NCBI RefSeq assembly: GCF_000002425.4
Contig: NC_037259.1
Location: 5,485,481-5,549,480 of the forward strand
Direction of reading: 5' to 3'
Length of the DNA stretch: 64,000 bases
Origin: Physcomitrium patens
Taxonomy: Eukaryota; Streptophyta; Bryopsida; Funariales; Funariaceae
A model generated the notes under the pieces. It worked only from the letters and a program-made list of their open reading frames with translations, had not been told where the DNA came from and ran no database searches. Both the position numbers and the translations under genes were made by a program. Shown piece by piece: positions 11,746-22,587 of this stretch (position 1 is its first letter; every line of letters starts with the position of its first letter).

Positions 11746-12245
11746 TGAAACATAATTAGACTATATCAAAAATCCAAGATCCTTTCAATCTACAATAACT
11801 TAAGGCCTCATCACAAAATAGATAAAAATAGAGCAGAACAAAGTTGAATAAAATTAAACAGAATAGGACATGAAAGAAAAAATTGAGCAAACAAAAACAG
11901 AATAGAATAAATATGAATAAAAAAATAAAAAACCAAGCTTTACTAAGAGAAAGGATCCAAAGCCATACCTAATTAGATGTCCCAGAAGATCCTAGCTATT
12001 TCTATTTATAGCTTATTCTACCACTATGGATTTTCTAGAATATTCCTAGGTAGTGGATTCTATTTAGATAATTATCTTAAATTCTTTTTTTAGAAGATTT
12101 TATGATAGACTCTATCTAAATAACTGCCCTAAATCCTTTTTAGAATGTTTTATAATGGATCCTACCTAATTCACTAACCTAACTCTAATTCTAGAAACTT
12201 CTATGGTTCTAATTATCTATATTATCTTATCTATATCCTATTATA
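11746..12245 (-). repeat. Gypsy-2 5' LTR
   Basis: It is the partner of 5552-6050. It is followed on the right by the TGTAA target duplication and then by Copia-1 RT sequence. Confidence 0.85.
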
Positions 12246-13160
12246 TGTAAGCTTTATCAACTTCAAATTAGCTTCCAAAGATGTTCTAATAGACTTACAC
12301 TCTTCTATGTTAAATTGTTTCAACACATCTTCAATATACTTGCTTTGTTTTATTGTAATGGTCTTCTTAGAATGATTTTTCATAAACTCCATTCATAAAC
12401 AATAGTGAAGCTCTTCCAAATTATTCATCTCATATTTATTTATTTTTAACTTTGTCTTCAACCAATCCATCAACTTTAAGATATAAGTTAAGATAATCAA
12501 ATTATCAACATAGATGATGACAATCAATATGAATTCATTTGGTTGCATTACATATAACAATTGATTAGCCTCATCCTTTATAAACCCTTCATTTACAAAA
12601 AAATCTATCAATACATTAGTATCATGCTCTAAATAATTGCTTGAGCCCTTACAAAGACTTTTTCAACTTAGAAACAAGATATTTTTTGCCTTCTTCAATA
12701 AATCCTTGAAATTGATTCATGCAAATATCTTCTTTCAAATTTTCATTCAAGAAAGTTGTCTTTACATTCATTTGATGCATCTCTAAGTCCATTGTTGCCT
12801 CAATTGCTATAATGGTTTTAATGGTGGTGAATTTTTCTAAAAGAAAAAATATCTCATTAAAATCAACACCAATAATTTGTAACTATCATTTGGCAAAAAA
12901 CCTAATCTTGTATCTCATAACATTGCATATTTCATCTTTTTTTGGTTCTAAACACCCACTTACAATCAATTGAAGATCAATTTATTAGAAGTTGAGTCAA
13001 TTTTTATGTTCCATTATCCATGAGTGATTTATATATTTTTTTTATAGCATTTTCTTAATTCATAGCATTTGTAGACTTCATTGTATTACATAAATTTAAT
13101 GGATCAATAAAAAATATAATATTAATATGTTCTTCAATTATTTGAAAAAAGATGTAGTTT
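12246..13160 (-). pseudogene. Copia-1 reverse transcriptase region (fossil)
   Basis: Minus-strand sequence is similar to the Copia-2 RT. The frame at 12393-12611 contains VIIYVDNLIILT, a relic of the copia YVDD active-site region. It is degraded throughout. Confidence 0.7.
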
Positions 13161-14553
13161 TTCTACCATGCACCAAGTTGTTTTCTATCTCTTGAAGGAT
13201 ATCTCCTTTTATTTAATGAAGATTCACCTTCATTCACTCCAAGGTCTCTTGCAAGCTTCTTCTTTCTTAAAACTTATTTCTTTATATTCAAAAGTTGGTA
13301 CTTATTATTATCATTATTATCATCATCTTCAATATTTTTATTATCTTTATTATTAGTTCTAATAATTATATATACACTATGGTCTATCTTTTTTAGCTCT
13401 TCACTTTCTTTTTTATCATCTTTTTCTTCTTTTTTTGTTAGAATTGAAGATATGTCTATAAATATACCATTATTTCTACTTAAATATATTTCCATGTGCT
13501 TATAAGAATTCTTATGCTAAAAAAATTCTATATCATGATTCTTCATGATCTTCTTAGTTTTTTTACACATTAGTCTATATGCCTTGGTATCTTTACAATA
13601 TCCAACAAACATAAATTTTGTACCTTTTGCATCAAGTTTGAATCTCATACAATTGATATTTTTGCATAAAAAATATATTTAAAAAAATTCATATATAATA
13701 TACAAGATTTCTTGCCACTCTAAGCTTCTTATAGAATCATTGATGTGAGTGCACTTATAAGGCACCTATTCCTTGTAAGTACCATATTTACTACAACTTT
13801 TGTTCAATACTCATATCTAAGGTTTTATACATGAAGCATAGTCCTTGCCATCTCTACAATGGTATAATTTGCTCTATTAGCAGCTTCATTTTATTATAGA
13901 CTATAAAAAATAGAATTTTATTTTATAATACCTTGAATCGTTAAAAAGTCGTCAAAATACTTTGACATATATTTACTTCTATTGTTTATGTACAATAATT
14001 TGATCTTACTCTGACATTTCTTCTCTAGAAGTGCCTTAAACTCTTTAAACTTTAAAAAATACTCACTCTTAGCTTTAAGGATGTAAATCCATACTTTTCT
14101 TGACAAATTATTAATAAATGTGATAAAATACTTTGTTTCTCTAATTGATGGCATCTTCATTGGTCTGCAAATATCAAAATACAAATTTTTTAATAATTTG
14201 CTAGTACATATAGCAACTCTACTTGAAAATGAAGTTTTTTGTTGTTTGCCTTGAATACAACCTTTACAAGTAAGTTTCATAGCATTGTGACTAAATTGAC
14301 CAAGATTTAAATTACTTACTATAGATTGCAGCTCCTTCATACTTTTGGCAATCAAATAACTAAGTCATTGATGCCAAATTTTAAATTTGTCTCAATCTTG
14401 TAAAAAATTAGCAAATATTATTACTTTAGCTCTATTTACCTTCTTATAATTGATGAAGTAGATATTACTATCTCTAAGGCCTTTGGCAACATGTTGTCCA
14501 TTTAATGTCTTTATAAAACATCCATTCAAGTCAAATTGAACATTATAACTATG
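13161..14553 (-). pseudogene. Copia-1 integrase region (fossil)
   Basis: The minus-strand frame at 13918-14355 keeps the zinc-binding tail of the GAG-pre-integrase segment (CKGCIQGKQ) and the start of the integrase core (DICRPMKMPSIRETKYFITF). This is the same as the Copia-2 region at 53087-53485. An acidic, Lys-rich low-complexity linker lies at about 13270-13500, as in Copia-2. It is broken, and Gypsy-1 sits at 14553/14554. Confidence 0.75.
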
Positions 14554-14761
14554 TGTCACGGCCATAATCATGTAAGCTAATAATTACATATAGAAATAGG
14601 TAGAAGTAAGTAAAAGTAGATAAAAGTAAGTTAATTGTATAATATTTAATACAAAAGCTTCCTAGAAACTTCCTAGACGCTGCTTTGACTTCATAGGTGT
14701 CTTTAATTGACTTTTTGGATTAGAAACGTGGTCAACAAGTTGGCCATGTGCCACACATGTT

Positions 14762-14828
14762 GTTAGCTTGAAGATCAAGCTAACTATGTGGCCCACACGT
14801 AGAAAAACTTGCCTTGTAAGTCAAGGCA
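14762..14828 (+). repeat. Two adjacent hairpins in the Gypsy-1 LTR
   Basis: First stem: GTTAGCTTGA / TCAAGCTAAC around a 3-nt loop (14762-14784). Second stem: TGCCTTG / CAAGGCA around a 5-nt loop (14810-14828). Both are kept in the 3' LTR and in the Gypsy-4 LTR, and largely kept in the older copy at 9149. Confidence 0.7.
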
Positions 14829-14897
14829 TGTGTCCTACAAAGTCAACACATATTGGAGGTCCTATAGAACGTCGCCACGTAGCCCCTAGTTAGATAG

Positions 14898-14906
14898 TAT
14901 ATATAG
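14898..14906 (+). promoter_or_regulatory. Probable TATA box of the Gypsy-1 LTR promoter
   Basis: TATATATAG sits in the middle of the LTR, as expected at the U3/R border. It is repeated at 20719-20727 and in the related LTRs. Confidence 0.65.
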
Positions 14907-15125
14907 AGACAAGAGTGAAGGCTTCTTCACTCTTGTCAACTCCTTTCTTGCTTCTAGTCCAGGTTCAAGAGTCTTTAGTTTCTTGTCTTGTGGCAATAGC
15001 CATTCCAGTTTCCTTTTAATATACCTACTTGTTTATATTTTGACTTATTATATCGAGATAGCCTTTTGGTGTATATTTTTCCTCATCGAGTCTTTGTCCT
15101 TGACAGATTGACAAGAGTACACTTA

Positions 15126-15137
15126 CAATATCAGAGC
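15126..15137 (+). other. Primer-binding-site-like motif, displaced from the LTR
   Basis: CAATATCAGAGC matches 9 of 12 bases of TGGTATCAGAGC, the usual initiator-methionine tRNA primer site of plant LTR elements. It begins about 20 nt inside the LTR edge instead of within a few bases. The bases right after the LTR (GATTGACAAGAG) do not begin TGG, so no standard site is there. Confidence 0.45.
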
Positions 15138-15317
15138 TTTGTTTTTTCTTGAGTAAGAGTGGATTACCCCTTTCTCTTGACAAGACATAAGCGTATTAGA
15201 AATTTGCGGATTACCCACTTCTAAACTGATATTGTTCTTAGTATCTTCTTTGTTATCAAGTCTTTCTTTTCTTTTGTCTTGAGCAATATCAAACAAATTT
15301 TTCTTCTTAGTGTCATT

Positions 15318-16322
15318 ATGGCAGAGCTTGTTGAAATGAAGAGTGCAATGGCACAAATGCAAGAGCAAATGAGGGAGTTAATGCTTGCGATGCATCAACT
15401 CAATTCACCAACACAGGAAAGAACAAGAATAGCAGAAAGTGGAGATATAGAGATGATCGGAGCTGCTTCAACATCTACAACAATTCACGTTCCTTCTCCA
15501 ATTGTACAACATCCTATAAGCACTAGAGAACCAAGAATTGCCTTACCTGAGAAATTTGATGGTACGAGATCAAAGTTTCGAGGGTTCATCAATCAAGTAC
15601 AATTGGCAATTGAACTTCAACCGCAAAGCTATTCAACTCCAGGATCACAAGTCAGGTTTATTGGCACTCTACTTTCTGGTTCTGCATTATCGTGGTTTTC
15701 GTCTTTTCTTGAACAACGAAATCCAATATTGGACAATTTGGAAGCTTTTTTGGCGGAGTTTCGATCTATGTATGGTGAACATGATGCAACTCGTGTTGCA
15801 ACAAATAAGATCCGAATTCTGCGACAAGGAAATCGCTCAGTAACAGTATATGCTTCACAATTTCGAATACTTGCCATTGACATCAAGTGGGATGATGTTG
15901 CACTCATCAGTCAATTTTTTTATGGATTGCAATACGAAGTAAAGAAATTGATGCTCAACTTACCTGATCCTCAAACTTTGAGTCAAGCAATCGATTTTGC
16001 GGTAAAATGTGATAATCGACTTTTTGAATTTCGATCTGAGAATCATTCACGGGAACTTCAACGTTATTACTCAATGGCAACATCAACATCTTTGCCAAAC
16101 GTACATTCGGAAGTAGAAGACATGCAAATTGATGCGGTACGTTTTAAACCTCTAACTGAGCAAGAAAAGATTCGTCGTCGTCAAGAAGGATTATGTTTAT
16201 ATTGCGGAGAACCTAAGCACACTGCTCAACATTGTCCAAAGAAACGACGCAACTATAAAATGAGGGGTACGACGGTCAAAGAAGACAACATGTCGGAAAA
16301 CGGATCCATCCAGCTACAATAG
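15318..16322 (+). CDS. Gypsy-1 gag polyprotein
   Basis: An open frame of 334 residues from the first in-frame ATG at 15318. The frame extends 13 codons upstream without an ATG, and 15318 gives [11 protein letters not shown], matching the degraded Gypsy-4 copy. A coiled-coil-like start ([17 protein letters not shown]) is followed by the retrotransposon gag domain (about residues 75-200, with [14 protein letters not shown] and [17 protein letters not shown]). Near residues 285-305 is one CCHC zinc knuckle, [14 protein letters not shown]. Gag forms the virus-like particle that packages the RNA. The frame looks whole. Pol starts just downstream in another frame, fitting the frameshift many of these elements use. 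Confidence 0.9.
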   Translation: MAELVEMKSAMAQMQEQMRELMLAMHQLNSPTQERTRIAESGDIEMIGAASTSTTIHVPSPIVQHPISTREPRIALPEKFDGTRSKFRGFINQVQLAIELQPQSYSTPGSQVRFIGTLLSGSALSWFSSFLEQRNPILDNLEAFLAEFRSMYGEHDATRVATNKIRILRQGNRSVTVYASQFRILAIDIKWDDVALISQFFYGLQYEVKKLMLNLPDPQTLSQAIDFAVKCDNRLFEFRSENHSRELQRYYSMATSTSLPNVHSEVEDMQIDAVRFKPLTEQEKIRRRQEGLCLYCGEPKHTAQHCPKKRRNYKMRGTTVKEDNMSENGSIQLQ

Positions 16323-16327
16323 GGACC

Positions 16328-19300
16328 GTGCAGCTGGAACCTTGTACAATTCTTAATGAAGGTCCTATCCTCTCCTCAGAACCCTCTCCTTGTTTTATAA
16401 TAGACTTATATTTAGGACCTAAGAATTACAAAGCCTCTGCTTTATTAGATTCGGGAGCCTCAGCATGTTTTTTAGATGAACAATTTGTTAAAAGTCGTAA
16501 AATACCCTATGTACAGAAACCTAAACCAGTACATGTAGAAGTCATAGATGGTCGTCCCTTGTCTTCTGGAGATGTCACTCATGAAACTCATCCTATAAAA
16601 GTAACAATAGACGGTCATGATAGCTACATAGCTTTTAACATAATTAAATCCCCGTCCAATCCAGTTATTTTAGGTTTATCCTGGCTAGAAAAATATAACC
16701 CTCGAATAGATTGGAATTCGCATAAACTTGACTTTTCCAAAAGCGTTATTAATAGTTCTACGAACCAAGTAAAAAATTATAAGTCTAGTACAGTAAAACC
16801 CGTACTGATAGGTGCAAAAGCATTTATACACGCAGCAAAAGAAGGATCAACTTTTGCTATTTATGCTGCACCTATTTCTAAAAACGTAAAGACTTCAAGT
16901 GGCATTCCAAGTCAATATCAGGAGTATCAAGACGTTTTTGAGAAAAAGAATGCAGATATTCTTCCTGAGCATCGTCCATATGATTGTTCAATCGACCTCA
17001 AGGAAGGAACTCAGCCACCATTTGGACCAATTTACAGTTTATCGCAAGATGAGATGGCTGAACTCAAGACATATATTGACGAGAATTTAGCGAAGAATTT
17101 CATACGCCATTCAAAATCTCCAGCAGGAGCTCCAATTCTATTCGTAAAGAAAAAAGATGGATCTTTACGAATGTGTGTTGATTATCGAGGACTCAACAAG
17201 ATCACAATCAAGAACAGGTATCCATTACCTTTCATATCAGGACTCCTTGACTAGTTGAATCAAGCTAAGATCTATACAAAAATAGATCTAAGAGGAGCAT
17301 ATAATCTAGTACGGATCAAAGAAGGAGATGAATGGAAGACTGCGTTTCGAACCAGGTATGGACATTTCGAATATAATGTCATGCCCTTTGGACTCACGAA
17401 TGCACCAGCTGCTTTTCAACATCTCATGAATGATGTATTTCGTGAATTCTTAGACAATTTTGTCGTCTGCTATCTAGACGATATCCTGATCTATTCCAAG
17501 AACGTCGAAGAACATGAAATACATGTTCGTCAAGTATTACAAAAACTTAGAGATGCAGGATTGTACGCCAAGATGGAAAAGTGTGTATTTCACACTACTC
17601 AAGTTGACTTTTTACGATACATCATTTCAAATGATGGTCTCATGATGGATTCTAAGAAAGTCCAAACAATCGTGGATTGGAAGATTCCAAGGACAGTAAG
17701 AGATGTTCAATGTTTCTTGGGATTTGCCAATTACTATCGGATCTTCACCAAAGATTTCTCACGAGTTGCAGCTCCACTTATACGCTTGACTAGTAAAGAT
17801 AAATTTCAATGGAATCAAGAAGCGGAAGCAGCATTTGAAGCCTTGAAGACATCGTTTGTCTCTGCACCAGTCTTATATCGTGTTGACTTTTCCAAGGCAT
17901 TTTTTATGGAAACAGATGCATCAGATTTTGCCTTGGGTGCAGTTTTATCACAAATGGGAACAGATGACAAACTCCATCCGATAGCTTTTCATTCAAGAAA
18001 ATTCTCAGCAGCCGAGATCAATTATGAGATCCACGATAAAGAACTTCTTGCGATCGTAGATTCCTTTCAAGAATGGCGTCATTATCTAGAAGGCGCTTCT
18101 AGTCCAGTCACTGTGTATACAGATCACAAGAACCTCGAGTATTTCATGTCAGCACGTGTGTTGAATCGTCGTCAAGCTCGTTGGAGTATGTCTTTGTCAA
18201 AATTCGAGTTCATTATCACTTATCGGCCAGGAAAACAACAAGGTTTATCCGATGCCCTATCTAGACGTTCTTATTTTGCACCAAAAGAAGGAGATGCAGC
18301 TTTTGAGCAACAAAGAACGGTCCTCTTGAAACCGGAGCAATTTCATCTCCGAGCAATGAAATCAACATTGACTGTTGATTCAACTTTTCTCAAGCAAATC
18401 CAGTCCAGTATGTCCTCAGACCCTCTTGTTTATGATATCGAGAATAATTCTTCCAAGTCTCATGATCCTTCTAAGTTTGAGTTCAAGAATAATCTATTAT
18501 ATTTTGAAGGACGCCTATATGTTCCAGAAGGAGAAGCACGTTTACGTGTTCTTCAAGCACGTCATGACTTTCCAGCAGCAGGGCACTTTGGATATAATAA
18601 GACTTTGGAACTCATATCAAGAGATTTTTGGTGGCCACAAATGTGGAAGTCAGTCAAAGACTTTGTACAATCATGTGATATTTGTTCAAGATCAAAAATT
18701 CCTCGTCATCGACCTTACGGACTTCTTCAGCCATTACCTATACCAGAACAACCATGGTCTTCTGTTTCTATGGATTTCATCACAGATCTTCCAAGCTCAA
18801 GATCTTATGATTCTATATTTGTGATAGTAGATCGTTTCACCAAGATGGCACATTTTGTGCCATGTACAAAATCTATCACAGGTGAAGAAACAGCTAAGCT
18901 TTTCATTGATAATATCTATCGCTATCATGGATTACCTAAAGATATCATATCGGATAGGGGAACTCAATTTGTGTCAAGATTTTGGAGGACCCTTTTCAAG
19001 ATTTTAAAAGTGGACATAAAACTATCTTCGGCTTTTCATCCACAAACTGATGGACAAACAGAGCGCGTAAACCAAGTCTTGGAGCAATATTTAAGGTGTA
19101 CTATCAACTACCAACAAGATGATTGGACAACCCTTCTGCCATTGGCAGCGTTTGCTTATAATAATACGGTACATTCTTCTACGCAACAAACACCTTTCTT
19201 TGCCAATTATGGCTATCATCCACGACTTGATACTTTTGATTTTTCAAAAGTTGATAATCCTGCAGCAGAAGATATGGCAAATCGGTTGTCAGAGTTACAT

Positions 19301-19816
19301 GCAATAATGAAGACACAATTGAAGGAAGCTCAAGAACGACAAAAGATAAACGCAGATCTATATCGTAAGGAGCAACCACAGATCAACGTCGGTGATAAGG
19401 TATGGCTACTTCGTCGCAATATCAAGACTACTCGACCTTGTGACAAGTTGGACTATCGTAGGCTTGGCCCCTTTTCTGTTTCTGAACAGATCAACCCAGT
19501 TGCATATCGGTTACATCTACCAGAGTCAATGAAGATCCATCCTGTATTCCACGTATCTCTTCTTGAACCATATAAGACAGTGGATATACAAGGAAGAAGA
19601 CAAATGCCACCGCCTCCTATAGAAGTAGATAATAATGAAGAATTTGAGGTGGAAGAGATATTAGACTCAAGGCGGCGCCGAAATAAGCTGGAATATCTTG
19701 TTCATTGGCGCGGATATGATATTAGTGAACGCACATGGGAGCCATCCAGGAATCTAGCAAATGCATCAACTAAAGTCAAAGTTTTTCATCAACGACATCC
19801 ATCAAAACCAAGATAA
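16328..19816 (+). pseudogene. Gypsy-1 pol: protease, RT, RNase H, integrase, chromodomain
   Basis: This is almost completely open, with about one break by eye. Domains in order: aspartic protease with [10 protein letters not shown]; reverse transcriptase with [14 protein letters not shown] upstream, [14 protein letters not shown], and the active site CYLDDILIYS; RNase H with METDASDFALGAVL and YTDHKNLEYF; integrase with an HHCC zinc finger (HDFPAAGHFG...CDICSRSK) and a catalytic core (SMDFITDLP, SDRGTQF, and a final Glu in DGQTERVNQ); the IN C-terminal GDKVWLLRRNIK segment; and a C-terminal chromodomain YLVHWRGYDISERTWEPSRN. Pol makes and integrates the cDNA copy. There is no early ATG, which fits expression as an extension of gag. 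Confidence 0.9.
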
Positions 19817-19910
19817 AAATCTCTCTTATAAAAGAGACAAGATTGAGGCAAGATAACATTCAATTTCCTATCCTTGTTTGTAACTTCTTTGCATTTGTGA
19901 CGCTAATTAG

Positions 19911-20333
19911 ATGGAGAGCCAACAACCAGCAGATTCAACTCAAGAACCTTCGTTTGCTGACCTGCCGGACGAGACATTACGATTGTCACAACCTTCAAGA
20001 GGACGCAATCGAGATGAAGATCTTCAAGAACGACATGTTCTTCCTCGAACAGATGGTGAGATACAACGCGTTTGGTATCACGATTTGGGAAGGGACTCCC
20101 GATGTTTGGTGATTTTGCTAGAGGTAGGAACAACTCCTGATGGTGTTCCGAATATTCTATTCGAAGGAAGTTATGAAGGCCTCAATAATGATCAAATAAC
20201 TGGGTGGTCTTCTCGCCCTGGTATGGGACACTATCGATGGTTGAGAGGCCCTATCAATCATCTTCGAAGAGAACAGAGATCAGAGTATGTGGCGAATACA
20301 ATTCGTCGCATCATAGATTTCCTCAACATATGA
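19911..20333 (+). CDS. Third ORF of Gypsy-1, unknown accessory protein
   Basis: An ATG-started frame of 140 residues, 94 bp after the end of pol and 27 bp before the polypurine tract, in sense orientation. I do not recognise the family. The N-terminal third is polar and acidic (PSFADLPDETLRLSQPSRGR). The middle has a short hydrophobic strand, CLVILLEVG. The C-terminal third is basic with GMGHYRWLRGPINHLRREQR. There is no signal peptide, membrane span or zinc motif, so it does not look like an envelope protein. Similar stretches lie at the same place in Gypsy-3 (about 47546-47756 and 46420-46542), which argues that it is a real, conserved gene. Position suggests a lineage-specific accessory protein; its role is unknown. 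Confidence 0.7.
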   Translation: MESQQPADSTQEPSFADLPDETLRLSQPSRGRNRDEDLQERHVLPRTDGEIQRVWYHDLGRDSRCLVILLEVGTTPDGVPNILFEGSYEGLNNDQITGWSSRPGMGHYRWLRGPINHLRREQRSEYVANTIRRIIDFLNI

Positions 20334-20360
20334 TGACCGCTCCTCGTGGAACTCGTCTCT

Positions 20361-20374
20361 AGAAGGGGAGGTAA
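20361..20374 (+). other. Gypsy-1 polypurine tract
   Basis: AGAAGGGGAGGTAA lies directly before the 3' LTR. This is the expected primer for plus-strand DNA synthesis. Confidence 0.8.
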
Positions 20375-20926
20375 TGTCACGGCCATAATCATGTAAGCTA
20401 ATAATTACATATAGAAATAGGTAGAAGTAAGTAAAAGTAGATAAAAGTAAGTTAATTGTATAATATTTAATATAAAAGCTTCCTAGAAACTTCCTAGACG
20501 CTGCTTTGACTTCATAGGTGTCTTTAATTGACTTTTTGGATTAGAAACGTAGTCAACAAGTTGGCCATGTACCACACATGTTGTTAGCTTGAAGATCAAG
20601 CTAACTATGTGGCCCACACGTAGAAAAACTTGCCTTGTAAGTCAAGGCATGTGTCTTACAAAGTCAACACATATTGGAGGTCCTATAGAACGTCGCCACG
20701 TAGCCCCTAGTTAGATAGTATATATAGAGACAAGAGTGAAGGCTTCTTCACTCTTGCCAACTCCTTTCTTGCTTCTAGTCCAGGTTCAAGAGTCTTTAGT
20801 TTCTTGTCTTGTGGCAATAGCCATTCCAGTTTCCTTTTAATATACCTACTTGTTTATATTTTGACTTATTATATCGAGATAGCCTTTTGGTGTATATTTT
20901 TCCTCATCGAGTCTTTGTCCTTGACA
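20375..20926 (+). repeat. Gypsy-1 3' LTR
   Basis: 552 bp. It differs from the 5' LTR at five positions, all transitions. It is followed by the CTATG target duplication and Copia-1 sequence. Confidence 0.95.
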
Positions 20927-20931
20927 CTATG

Positions 20932-22587
20932 TCATATAAGTTTATTCATTGAAAAGAGATTCTTCTTCATCTTTAATACATATAAGACTTCTTTCAATCT
21001 GATCTTCTTGATTTGTTCCTTTACAACAATTTCCACAACAATAGAGTTAATTCCAATGGCTTGTATCATTCCATTGTCTTCCAATCATACTTTTGATGCT
21101 GAAATTACTTCATAAGTATCAAATGAATACTTATATGGTATCATATGCTTAATAGTATGTGAATCTATAATCTACTTGGACATGGCAGCTATAGAGGATC
21201 TTTCATTTGCCATGAAAGCATAATCATTTCTATCAAAATTATCATAAATATTATTTATATTTTTTCTTTCTCCTTTCTTAATCTTATAGTAATTTTTTAT
21301 AAAGAGATATTTTTTTTATAAATATAATAATTTCTTATATTAATTTTAGAATTAATATGTTATTGAAAATAACTAACTTTTTTTTGTTTTAAAAATAGAG
21401 CCAAATCTTTAATTTGAAGCTCATTTTCTTTTCTTTTGATCACTTCATGGACAAGTCTTGACATAACATAATTTATAGTAAGTTCTTTTATATTGATAGA
21501 TTCCAATCCTAGTGAGGTAGTTGTAATACTTAGAAAGGTTCATAAACAATATCAATATAATTTTTCTATCACCAACTAGTATATCAAGAATTTTAAGTTA
21601 ATTTACAAGTACTTTAACTTATTCACATAAGCCATGATGTCATTTCCTTCTTCCATCTTTATCATTAACAACTTCTTTCTTATCTATAGAATGTTGGCTA
21701 GGTTTTTACTTTTATAGATGTTACAAAAAGTCTTCTATGCTTTCAAAAATCCACTGCAAGCAATTATATATAAAAATTTAGCATCATCAAGATTTATTAC
21801 AATCAATCCAAATGCCTTTCTTTTACAATGTTTATACTTCTTCTTCACCTTATCATCAGCATTGTCGCTTGGAAGCTCTTCTCTTTCATCAACAATGTTC
21901 TAAAGGTCTAATGAAGCCAACAAAAGCTCAATTGTTTCTTCTTATGGTAGAAATTGTGACCTCTAAACTTCTCAGTCACTCTCAAGCCCTCATTTTCACT
22001 TGCTTCTATCTCTAAGGAAGTAGAATATCAAAAAAAATCAATAAAAGAGAAGATAAAGCTTTCAAAATCAACAAAAAGATGTTGCTGCCTTAAAAATCCA
22101 AAATACCTTGTTTGTGAGTGAATTAGTGATTTTACTCTTTAATCACTTTTAAATTCACTCATCCGACTTTTTACAAGTCTTATACTCTATGTAAATCTCT
22201 TATATAATTTTTGCCATTCTTTAATTACTTCTAATATTAAAAAGTACTTCTAATCTCACAAAACACCTCTTATTACTATAAAAGTATCTTTTAAGAATTA
22301 AAGCACATGAAAGCATAATGTTACTATACCAATGATATAATTCAATAAAAAAAAAATACAAAATCAGAGTCTTAAAACATCGTTTTAAGATATCTAACAA
22401 CCTCTAAGTCTATAAATATATTTGACAACAAGTAAAAACAAAATTACATCAATAATTAGATGTAAAAATATGATTAGATGATATTAAATTCTAATATTAG
22501 TAATAATTAAGAGATTTATTTTTTATAATAAGAAAGACTTCAAAGAACTTCAAAACTCATAAATAAAGATGAGTGGACCTATAACCT
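20932..22587 (-). pseudogene. Copia-1 gag / protease region (fossil)
   Basis: On the minus strand this aligns with the Copia-2 gag and protease region at about 53860-55000 (for example the stretch around 20932-21200 with 53880-54130, and 21420-22015 with 54340-54950). It is very degraded. It abuts the right LTR at 22588. Confidence 0.65.

Larger units (their letters stand above)
5552..12245 (-). mobile_element. Gypsy-2: old Ty3/gypsy element inside Copia-1
   Basis: LTRs at 5552-6050 and 11746-12245 (about 500 bp each, roughly 85% alike by eye) are flanked by a perfect 5-bp target duplication, TGTAA (5547-5551 and 12246-12250). Minus-strand remnants run in gypsy order: gag at about 10900-11500, RT at about 8050-8700, RNase H at about 7690-8030, integrase at about 6100-7650. 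Next to the 5' LTR edge at 11745 the minus strand reads TTGATATCATAGTGAG, a degraded-looking primer site. Without the block at 9149-10519 it is about 5.3 kb. It is old, with many breaks throughout. Confidence 0.85.
14554..15105 (+). repeat. Gypsy-1 5' LTR
   Basis: 552 bp with TG/CA ends, about 99% identical to 20375-20926. It contains a TATA box at 14898-14906 and two short perfect stems at 14762-14784 and 14810-14828. Confidence 0.95.
14554..20926 (+). mobile_element. Gypsy-1: young Ty3/gypsy chromodomain element with an extra ORF
   Basis: Two 552-bp LTRs (TGTCACGG...CTTGACA) are flanked by a perfect target duplication CTATG (14549-14553, 20927-20931). In order: LTR, gag with a zinc knuckle, protease, RT, RNase H, integrase, chromodomain, a 140-residue third ORF, polypurine tract, LTR. 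The LTRs differ at five positions by eye, all transitions. At an assumed plant rate of about 1e-8 per site per year that suggests roughly half a million years. The element looks nearly whole, with about one break in pol. The chromodomain places it among chromoviruses, whose integrases are often steered to heterochromatin. Confidence 0.95.

Noticed and set aside
13274-13495. A Lys/Asp-rich small protein
   Set aside because: This is the acidic low-complexity linker of the Copia-1 polyprotein, seen also in Copia-2 at about 45361-45663.
15279-15317. A longer gag start in Gypsy-1
   Set aside because: The frame is open but starts with TTG. The ATG at 15318 matches the related Gypsy-4 copy.
19911-20333. 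An envelope gene in Gypsy-1
   Set aside because: The third ORF is at the env position, but it has no signal peptide, membrane span or cysteine pattern and is too short.
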